Assembly (NCBI RefSeq): GCF_000219625.1
Contig: NC_018215.1
Location: 1,302,001-1,366,000, forward strand
Reading direction: 5' to 3'
Origin: Zymoseptoria tritici IPO323
Lineage: Eukaryota; Ascomycota; Dothideomycetes; Mycosphaerellales; Mycosphaerellaceae
Length of the DNA stretch: 64,000 nt
Shown here: positions 35,600 to 44,239 of the stretch, one piece after another
Layout of the letters: each line of letters starts with the position of its first letter
How positions within the stretch are numbered: the first letter of the stretch is position 1
The notes under the pieces: generated by a model
What the model was told of the DNA's origin: nothing
What the model saw: only the letters and a program-made list of their open reading frames with translations
Database searches by the model: none
Program-made: the position numbers and the translations under genes

Positions 35600-35623
35600 C
35601 CCCCCCCCCCCCCCCCCCCCCCC
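35600..35623 (-). repeat. 24-C homopolymer at the polypurine-tract position of element A
   Basis: A run of 24 C on the plus strand, i.e. poly-G on the coding strand, separated from the 3' LTR by three bases (ATA). This is where the plus-strand primer (polypurine tract) of an LTR element must lie. The exact length may be affected by sequencing of homopolymers. Confidence 0.65.
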
Positions 35624-37574
35624 ATCCCCACCCCTAATCGCAAAACCGGTGTAACCATTAAATCCGTCTTAAAATTCCACCCTATTCCTGTCCTGGAAAT
35701 CCAGCTCCGTTACCTCCTAACCTGCTAATCTTATGCTCCGCAGCTTATAAAAAGCCGGAGGTAAAGGGTCTATTCTACTTAGCTATTTAACCTCTAGGAA
35801 ATTGTTAGGTATATATTTTTTAGGAATCTGCATATGCTTAGATTTATACGTTCTTAAGACGCCTTATACAACCTACTAGTCGATAACGTCTAGGCCGATA
35901 ACGAAGCGGCTAACAGACATAGTAGCCTAACGGCTAGCTATTTAGGGCGCGTACAGAAGCAGTTCGGCTAACCCTGTATACTAGTAGGGTTATGCTCTAT
36001 ATATTACTATATGCGCTATTGCGACATATAGGTCCTCTATTCTATAATGCTCCTCTTAAACTTGTAGGTTTCGCCCGATCGGGAAGTTGCAGACTTCTAA
36101 GTACTTATACCGCGTTAATACAGTTTACTATAAGTTCAAGAGGGGGAAGACTTAAATCTTTTGCGAGATTCTTATCTTTTGTCGAAGGAAGAGGGTCGAG
36201 TCTAGCACACCGCAAGCGCGGTGTCGTAGTTTTATATCGTACGATAGATAAACAGGTATCTAGTAGTCGTATCTAGTATCCGGTAAAGGTAAGGGCCCGT
36301 AACAAAGAACCGGACTAAGGAGTCTAACGTCGCGTAGTTTAAGGTTATATAGGACCGTCTGCTATATTCGCGTCGCCGTAGAGCGTTTCGAAACGCTCGA
36401 GAGCTACTATATCCTTAAACTCGCGCAAAGGTTCCTAAGTAGGTCGGTCGTAACCTACCTACTTAATAAGAGCCTCTCGGCGATAGCCGCGGCCGACGCG
36501 CCTTATACGATAGCGCAGAAGAGCCTCTACACTATATTCTTCGTCTCCCGTATCGTTAAGAATCGCGGTAGGCTGCGAATCCGTAACGACCTAGGACGGA
36601 AGCGCATCGTTATATACTAATTGTAAGAGCGACGTATAAAACCTCGGATAAATACTACGAGGAACATCGAGCTCGACGAAGTAGGGTATACTCTCGAAAG
36701 TACGGACAACTATATACTTCGCGTAAATCTAGTCGAGCTTCTTTGTAGGCCGGTCCGTCTTAATGTTCCGAAGTAAGAGCCAGACCTTGTCCCCGACCTT
36801 ATACTTAGTAGCGACGTTCCGGGACCGGTTCGCATAGTACTCCTACTACTACTAGGCTACGGCTATTACTAAAGCGGCGAACTCGCGAGCCTGTTATAGC
36901 TTAGTAACGATATGCGTACCTTCCTCGCAAGGGTTCCGAGGCGACTCGATAGTGTCGGAAATAGTCTCGATTGTACGCGGGTAGTACCTATATATAAGGA
37001 AGAAGGGAGAGACCTGCGTCGTAGAGGGTACGCGCGAATCTAAGGCGATCTGTACGAGCGAGAGCTACTTGCCCTAATCGCCTTAATTATAGCTAACGAA
37101 TGCCCGCAAGTAGGTCTTAACTTCCTAGTTTCGTCGTTCGGTAGAACCGTCAGTCTCCGGGTAGTACGTAGTAGATAGTCGCCAAATAATACCTAACCGC
37201 TTATATACTTCTTTCTAGAGGGCGTTTACGAATTAAACACCTCGATCCGACGTAATACTAGTAGGTAGCTAGTATATGCTAATATAGCGTTCGATAAGGA
37301 GCTCTACGACGCCCTTAGCGTCGAACTAGCCGGGAGGGACTTGTAAGAGCATAGTGCCTTTCCCGAGGCGATCCGTAATAATAAGGAGGGTAGTAGCGCC
37401 GTCCTCCTCGTTAGGCGCTAGGTCTATAACAAAGTCTATTAATATCTCCGTCCAAATACACTCCGGGATTAGTAAGGGACGTAATAGCCTACGTCGCTTC
37501 TCTCTCCAGATAGTATTTGTTTTTGTTTGTTTGTTCCATTTACGTCCTTTCGGAGTCCAAGACTATGTAGGACG

Positions 37575-37683
37575 GCCTTGCGCGCAAGGCAGTAGATCTA
37601 TTTACAATCAAATTCTTTCGGTATTCTTTGACCTTAGGGGAAAACCCCGTGCCTAAGGTAGAATCTGCAAAGCAGAATCTACC
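37575..37683 (-). other. Cluster of hairpins near the 3' end of retroposon C
   Basis: Three inverted repeats in about 110 bp: the 16-bp perfect palindrome GCCTTGCGCGCAAGGC (37575-37590); ACCTTAGG/CCTAAGGT (37631-37638 with 37652-37659) enclosing GGGGAAAACCCC; and a 12-bp stem GGTAGAATCTGC/GCAGAATCTACC (37657-37683) with a 3-base loop. The last two overlap by three bases and may alternate. Seen directly; an RNA role is inference. Confidence 0.65.
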
Positions 37684-37830
37684 GAAGGACTTCAAAAGCA
37701 GCGCAAAACAAAGGAAATCCAACGAGTGTCGTACAGCCGGGGCTGCAGAATTTTCGCGCCAAGCTTTTTGCAGAATTTTCAGCGGATCCTTCCGCTTCGC
37801 ACGCACACTGCAAATTCGAATGCAAAACCA

Positions 37831-37899
37831 GTGCAAAATGCCGTGCAAAAGCAGTGCAAAATGCCGTGCAAAAGTAGTGCACAATGCCGTACAAAAGTA
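37831..37899. repeat. 23-bp tandem repeat in retroposon C
   Basis: Three copies of a 23-bp unit beginning GTGCAAAATGCCG; the first two differ by one base and the third by a few. Confidence 0.85.
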
Positions 37900-38060
37900 G
37901 CTGTCTAACCCGCTGCCTTCTCTTGTCCTTAATACGCCTTTGTAGAACTATATGCCGCTTCCAAACGCATATAGCTACGCAGGTTGATCGCAGAGTTGTG
38001 GATTCCACCGACTGTTCCAGCTCTTTAAAGTGCTTCGGTTCGGATTTCGAGGAGGTGCGC

Positions 38061-38108
38061 GTATAGGGCAGAGTGGACTGCTTCGTATAAGGCAGAGTGG
38101 ACTGCTTC
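38061..38108. repeat. 24-bp duplication in retroposon C
   Basis: Two adjacent 24-bp copies (GTATAGGGCAGAGTGG... and GTATAAGGCAGAGTGG...), differing at one base. On the minus strand they encode a repeated KQSTLPYT in the open frame. A CTT microsatellite follows at about 38,109-38,130. Confidence 0.85.
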
Positions 38109-41100
38109 TCCTTCTTCTTCTTCTTCTTGTTTGTAGCGTAGAGGGCTGTTCGTTCGAATCGTGCCGTTGTTCTGTTGTAGCTTGTGTTTCGATAGGAGGC
38201 GTACCTCCAGGTCGTGTTATTGTTATAAGGGAAGAGGGATCGACGGCCTCTCCAATCCTTCGGAGGAAACTTGGCTCTGCAACGACGGTATCGTCGCAGG
38301 TTCGTAGCCGGCACCACGTACAGGTGTTCCTCGTCGCCGACCTCTCCAGATAGTAGTCTGCCTATACGTAGCACAGTTTCGTACGAACTTACGTACTTCG
38401 GCGTTTATTCCCGGCTAGAAGAACTGTCGAGATAGAAAGTCGATAGTAGCATCGCGTCCGGCATATCTACCGAGGACCGAGTCGTGCGTCGTTTAGATAA
38501 CTCTTGTTATTAGCAGTTTAAAGAGAGGTAGCCAGATCCGTTCTCGAAAGCGAAGTAGGCCGTCCTATATATCGCATTCCCCGATAGAGAGCTTAAGGTT
38601 AAGATCTATAGGGAACGCCTATTAACCTTATTCGACGGCCTCGAGTACGCGTAAGTAACTATTTCCGCATAGTAGCGAAAAAGCGTCTGTCTAAAGCTAC
38701 GATAACTCGGTATCGTCTAGGAAGGGAGAAGTAGGCGTAGATAGCTCGGCGGGGAAGGCCTTTAGGCTAGAGTCGAGTAAGATTCCCTCTCGACTACGTA
38801 GCCTATCGTCAGATTCGTCTCGCGGCATATCCTACTCCCGTCGAGATAACGCATCCGGGACAGTAGCTTGTTTTCTAGGGCGATAAACTAACAACATACG
38901 GAAGGGCGCGAGGAACTCGCTCTATCGGATTTAGCGTTCGTTAAGAGACTTCTTAATAAAGAAAGGCTCGAGGTTCTTGTAATCTATAAGGACCTCGAAT
39001 TCGTACTTTAGTCCGCGTAGTTCCGAATTCTATTCCTTTAAACACTTAACGATAGCTAAGAGTTCTTTGTCGTAGATGTTGTAGTTAATCTCGGCAATAG
39101 CGTGTCGCTACGAGAAGAACGCTACCGGTCGCTAAGTCTATAGTGCCGTATCGAATTAATGTAGTACACCGCCCGTCGCCTAGCCCGAAGAGTCGGGCTC
39201 GACTCGCGTCTTCCTGTCCGGGTCGTAGCTCGCTAGGACAGGCCCGTAGATAAAAGCGTCCTTAATATCCTCAAAAGCCTTGTCCTATTCGTCTCCCTAA
39301 CGAAAGCCTATTGTCTTCTTTATAAGATTAGTAAGAGGGCGAACGAGATTGCTATACTTGCGGATAAACATCCTATAGTAATTAGCGAACCCGAGGAACG
39401 AGCGGACTCCGCGAACAGTTAGGGGTCTATCCTAGTCCCGGATAGCCTATACCTTCGCGGGGTCTATTTATACGCCGATACCTACTTCGACGATATATCC
39501 TAGGTACTTTGTAGTACGAGTCTCGAACTCGTACTTCGATATATCTAGGACAAGCTCGCTATCCTCGATGCGTTATAAAACCTTCGTTACCTTCTCCTAG
39601 TAGTCGGCAAGGGTACTAGAAGAGAAGATAAGGATGTCGTCGATATAGGCTGTACAAAAGTTGTCGAGTAAGTCGCGTAGGATCTAGTTTAGATACCGTT
39701 AGAAGGTAGCTGGCGTACTAGTAAGACGAAAGGGGCAAACGTTCTACTCGAACAAGCCGTAGCGGGTACGGAAAGCAGTCTTCTATTCCTTACCTTTAGC
39801 AATACGGATCCGATAAAATGCGGTAGAGACGTCGAGCTTCGTAAGCTACTTAGCTTTACTAAGAGACGTAAGCGTCTCTTGGATAAGCAGGAGCGGAAAA
39901 CGGTCCTTTAAGGTAATAGCGTTTAGTCTATAGTAGTCGACACAGAAACAAAGGCCGCCGCCGGGTTTCTTAGCGAAAAGAACTAGCGTAGCGGTAGGGG
40001 ACTTACTATACCGAATATAGCCCTTCTCGAGGAGCGAGTATAGTTCCTTCCGGAGGACTAAAAGCTCGTCCCGGGTTATATTGTAGAGAGGGCCCTAGGG
40101 AGGTTCGCTAGGTTTCCTGTTGCTATTAGTAGTAAGTAGGATCTCGTAGTTAAATCCGGGTCGATACGGAGGTAGCTGCTCTCCTTCCCGGATAAAGGTA
40201 TGTATCTGGGGGCGGTAGTGTTCGGGAAGCTTCTCGACAATGTCCTTACGAGTAAGGGCTTTCTTTATACGTAACGCCTTCTTAATATCTTCGAGGAAGG
40301 CGGCAAAGATAGTAATATCTCGTTTCCGAGATAACTAAGCGAGGTATCTAAAGGCAGCTCTACTAACGGCCTTAGCCTTCGTAGAACCTATCGGCCGTGT
40401 CTTATAAGGTATCGAAAAACCGTCGAGAAGGAACTTAAGACGGTTCGTCGACTCGATAACTTGTGCACTCTCGTAAAAGAGATAGGGCCTTCCGAGAATA
40501 AGGTCCTCTTATAGGTCGGGTACAGCGTAAGCAAACGCTGTAGACTTGTGCCTACCGATATTAAGAGAGAACTTAGTAACAAAAGAGATTCCCTTCTTCT
40601 ACGAGGGGGATCCTTACGCGCTAATAACCTTTCGTCTCGGAATAGGAATCTGCAGGAGCCGGAGTCTCTTAGCCAACTGTTCATTTATTAGATAATACGA
40701 TTAGCTGCCGTTGTCGATAAGAGAGAATTAAAGTGCGTTATCGTTAATAATAGCGGAAGTATAGAAAAGAGATCGTTCTATTTTTATATCTTAAAAGATA
40801 TTCTACTCTGCTTCTGCTTGTATCTAACTCTGCCTCTGCGGACGACTTGTCGTAGAGGCTACTCGTTTTCCGAAACCGAGTCGTTATCTTCTTCTAGAAA
40901 GACTTCCTATATCTCGCGCTCGGCCTTACTAACTATAGCTTATATAGCGTTTAGGTTTCGGGCGGCAAGATAGGTATAGTCGGCAATAAGGTGCCCTTTT
41001 ATCCCGCAACGGAGACAAAGGCCTTGTTCCCTTCGAGCCTGTATTATCTCTCTCGTAACCTACTTTACTCTCTTCTTATTGCTTAACTCGACTCGGTTAG

Positions 41101-41144
41101 ATCGAGTCGGTTCCTAATCTATTTCATCTTTCGATTCTCGCGGC

Positions 41145-41236
41145 AGGGTCGCCTGTAACCCTATCGATAGTAGGGTCGCCCGTAACCCTATCGATAGTAG
41201 GGTCGCCCGTAACCCTGTTAATAGTAGGGTCGCCTA
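41145..41236 (-). repeat. 27-bp tandem repeat in the gag-protease region of element A
   Basis: Three full copies of a 27-bp unit (AGGGTCGCCYGTAACCCT...) at 41145, 41172 and 41199 plus an 11-bp partial copy. The length keeps frame and encodes a nine-residue repeat (TIDRVTGDP) on the minus strand. Confidence 0.85.
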
Positions 41237-42187
41237 GGGAGCGGAGGGTCTAGACATGTTCGACCGAAAACGAAGGTTTGCAAGCAATCCGCCGATAGTA
41301 AGAAGGTTTCTCGTAAAGGTTAAGTACTTGTCCAGCGGGTTTAAGGCAAACGGGAGCAATGCCTTACGCATCTCTTCGTTAAGAGAGTTCTCGAGAAGGG
41401 TAATCTAAATACCTTCGAGCTTCGGGTCCGATTCCGTATCCGGCGAGAGGGTCTCGGCTATTCCCGTATTAGCAAGAACTACCTCGAATCGAGGTAGGTA
41501 GGTCGCGATAGGTTCGTTATTACCCTATTATATCCTTAAGAGGGTTTATAGCACTCGTCGTTACTAGTTTGTGTCGCTATAGATACTGTTTAGGTACTCG
41601 AGGAAATTATTTGCGTTACCTTACCCGAGTCGGAGAGCGTTCTCGATAGTTGTTCTTGCTATTCTCGCCGCACTCTCTTCGAGCCTACTTATTAAGTAGA
41701 GGAATTAGTCGAAGTCCCTACTAATAGCTACTTTGTCGATAGCGAGCTTCGATAAGGCAGCGAGGTGCTAGTCTTCCTATTCTAATCTTTTGCTGCTAAA
41801 GGTCTGTAGTGTCGGGAGACGCTCTTTTAGGCGTCTCGGTGCATAGTCGTCGTTCGTATTTGTTATATTCGTCGTGTTTGTGTCCGTCGTTGTTGTTTTA
41901 ATTATTTCCGGGGCGAGTCTAGAGCTACTCGCTTCCGGCGTCCGTTATACTAGTTGTTTTCTAGCTTGTTTAAGACGTGTCTCGAGTTCGCGTTGTGCTG
42001 CCTCGAGTTCGTATCGTGCTGTCTCGAGTTCGCGTTATACGAGCTCGTTAGCTCGATGTCGTTCGTTATATATAGCTTCGGTCTCTATAATAGCAGCGCG
42101 ATATTCGTTTCGAATCCGCTCTATCTCTATAGCGAGCTGCGCCTAAAGTTCAGGCGGTATTTCCGTCGAGGGATCTATTCGATAGCG

Positions 42188-42197
42188 AGCTTTAGAA
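42188..42197 (-). other. Putative self-priming primer-binding site of element A
   Basis: TTCTAAAGCT on the coding strand, two bases inside the 5' LTR. Its exact complement lies within the LTR (42254-42263 and 35376-35385). Tf1/sushi-type elements prime first-strand synthesis with the 5' end of their own RNA folded onto such a site; no tRNA-like TGG start is present. Confidence 0.5.
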
Positions 42198-42199
42198 AA

Positions 42200-42466
42200 T
42201 GTAAGGGTCTAAACTGAAGTTGCTTACAAAGGGCTAGATCCGAATATATAAAATTCTAAAGCTACCGAAAAGAAGATCTATTTAGAACAACGGAATGTTA
42301 AGTATAAGCTGTATGTGCGCGTAGCGTCGCTTAGCGCATACGTAGCCTTCTAGTCGGCCGAAAGGAAGCTTGTTCCCAATTCGGCCTAGTAGATTTCTAA
42401 ACCGGCGTTCGTCCGTTGGGCGTTAGCCTAGGCATCGGCACAGCCGATGCAGCCTCAGGCACCAGC
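42200..42466 (-). repeat. LTR of element A, right copy (5' LTR), main part
   Basis: 267 bp of the 275-bp LTR. The remaining 8 bp (CTCTGACA) are at 49272-49279, on the far side of element B. The CCAGC at 42462-42466 is one half of the B target duplication. Confidence 0.9.
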
Positions 42467-42795
42467 TGTTAGAAGCACCTCGAGAGGGAATGTAGGCTTG
42501 CACCGAAAACAAATGGTTGTAGAATATAACGAGTCGATTCGATAAGGAAGGGAATAGACAAGAGCGTCCCCTAAGGCTATGTACCCGCCCTTCGTGTTGC
42601 TAAATGCGTCCCTCCGCCTAGACTAGGCACTGGTCGTAGTCTAACGTCCGCTCGGGGGCTATCGTACGCCTGTAAGGTTCGTCCCTCTACAGGATGTCCT
42701 AGTCTAGGCTAGATAAGATAGCACTAGTAATCTATAGTGCTAGGATAGTCTAGGTTAGGACAGGTAGGGAGCGTTATCGTAAGGGTGTCCTTACA
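42467..42795 (-). repeat. LTR of element B, left copy (3' LTR)
   Basis: 329 bp. Compared with 48938-49266 (also 329 bp) I count about 20 differences, all transitions, with no indels. Confidence 0.92.
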
Positions 42796-43031
42796 TTGCC
42801 CCCCTCCCCTCTCTGCAACTAACCTTAGTTGCGGTAGAAAATTTACAAGCTATTAGCTGCCAGATGTCCTAATCTAGAAGGATTTGCGGGTCCGTAGCGT
42901 CGCTATATTAATTTAATTCTTCTTCTAAACTTTCTCTCTTCTTTACTAACTACTAAAAAGTAAGTAATCTAGGGTAGTGCTAGTATAGTCTAGTTTGGGT
43001 CTAGCAAGGCTAACATTAGCGCAGATACACT

Positions 43032-43933
43032 ATGTCTTCCGCCGCCGCGGCCCTCGTACGCAACGATTACGCTAAAAAGGTCCGGAACGGGGCTTTTAAC
43101 TACAATCCGTGCTTTAATTGCATTAAAGACGTTAAGCTAAATAAAGACTTAACTAAACTATACTAGTTAGCGTTAGAGAAGCCTATTAAGGGCATTACTA
43201 CTAAATGCGCCGGCTGTCTAGACGACAGAAATGCCGATTGCTTCTAGGTAGGATATTTCTGGACTGTTCTAGAGTCTTCTAGATCTAGGCTAACCCTAAA
43301 TAGCTCCCTCCGGCCCGTAAGGACGAGTAGGACACTATTAATACCTAGATTTAAGCAGAGTACGCTAATCCGGTAGTAAACGCGGACAACAGGAAGAAGT
43401 TAAGGAGCAAGGTGCTCCTATTTGCTAGTTCGATTAAGTTGTATATGCCGTTCTAGCTTATTTTGGACTAGTATGCTAACAGTTAGCGCCTTAGGGAGCT
43501 TAGAAACAGCGTTCGCGGCCCGGAGGGTCTTACTTTGCACTAGGGTACCTGCGAGTAGGACACGACGGGTTAAAAGGTTAAGAAGCGGGACAGGTCGGCC
43601 GCTGCTTATATAGAGAAGGCCGTAAGTGTACCGTTCTAGCGCATTTTAGGCTATGCTAACGCTAGGATGTAGGAGCAGGCTGCTGCCGGGACCCCGAGGG
43701 CTAAGAGAAGCCGCCTAATTAATCTAAAGGGCGCTATTACGGTCTAGTCGTTAATAGACAAGCTTAACAAGTACAAGACTGCCTTGCATCGCAACAGTAA
43801 GGCCCTAAAGAGGTTTAATTCGTACGCTAGGGGTACGGGAAAGACTAACAGGGAGGCGTTAAAGGCTTTAGTAAGCACTACGGCCGCTTAGGAGCGTAGA
43901 GAGGACGCTTCGGACAAGGATAGCGATAATTAA
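43032..43933 (+). pseudogene. Decayed Cys-rich ORF on the antisense strand of element B, apparently spliced
   Basis: Starts at an ATG (MSSAAAALVRNDYAKK). A Cys cluster, PCFNC then KCAGC and DC, suggests zinc binding. Exon 1 is 43032-43247, a 56-bp GT...CTAAC...TAG intron follows (43248-43303), and exon 2 runs 43304-43933 to a TAA. Together there are about 281 codons. About 15 internal stops are all TAG or TAA, never TGA, as expected if Gln (or Trp) codons were hit by RIP. The second half is Lys/Arg-rich and ends in an acidic tail. It lies between the chromodomain and the polypurine tract, opposite to gag-pol. I do not recognise the protein. Confidence 0.6.
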
Positions 43934-44239
43934 GCCGGTTTAGTCTAGTTAGCTCTAGCAGTATGCAGGGTATAACAGATAACGCCATTACGCAGAGTAA
44001 TAGGGCCCTTTTAAGTTATAATAGCGCAGAATAGCTTAACGTAGGCCAGAATAGTCTAGAATAGAAAGCCTTAACGCCTAAATAAAATCCCTAGAATTAT
44101 TAAAAATGTTAAAGTCTAATGTCACAAAGCAAAAAGGATTGAAAAATTAACTAAGGGGGTTAGCGTTTTTTCTAGAATTTACCGCGCGCAGTCGGTCCTT
44201 TCTAGCCTATTCTGCGCCGGTAGGCCCGTATTACTGCCG

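Larger units (their letters stand above)
37516..38341 (-). mobile_element. A-tailed retroposon 'C' inside the integrase of element A
   Basis: 826 bp flanked by perfect 14-bp repeats CTCTCCAGATAGTA (37502-37515 and 38342-38355). On the minus strand it ends in an A-rich tail (AACAAACAAACAAAAACAAA) directly against the duplication, the mark of target-primed reverse transcription (LINE or SINE type). Removing it and one repeat restores the integrase frame of element A across the join. Unlike all sequence around it, it is rich in CpA/TpG, so it escaped or post-dates the RIP. It has a minus-strand frame open for about 220 codons with no recognised domain, tandem repeats, and several near-perfect hairpins next to the tail. 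I do not recognise a family. Confidence 0.75.
36370..42199 (-). pseudogene. gag-pol remains of chromovirus A
   Basis: Domains recognised on the minus strand, with many TAG/TAA stops. Gag lies about 41,270-42,180. A zinc knuckle is near 40,976-41,018 (CLRCGIKGHLIADY, last Cys changed to Tyr, consistent with a G-to-A change). A protease-like LSLIDNGS is at about 40,700. Reverse transcriptase spans about 39,430-40,150, with the catalytic YIDD at 39636-39647. RNase H (PDSSG, INYNIYDKELLAI) is at 38,800-39,260. The integrase zinc-binding end lies right of 38,356 and its core (IDFVIDLAP, LLIITDRLG, TSITSDRG) left of 37,501, split by element C. A chromodomain (EYSVEALLRYRIRRVGRGYR, EALIK, VGYDRPT) lies at about 36,370-36,540. 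A 27-bp repeat lies in the gag-protease region. Confidence 0.85.

Noticed and set aside
41145..41236. CRISPR-like array
   Set aside because: The repeats are directly tandem without spacers, within a eukaryotic retroelement; an ordinary minisatellite.
42780..42830. Host terminator or promoter at the C-rich stretch
   Set aside because: It sits just inside the LTR of element B and is the complement of its polypurine tract.
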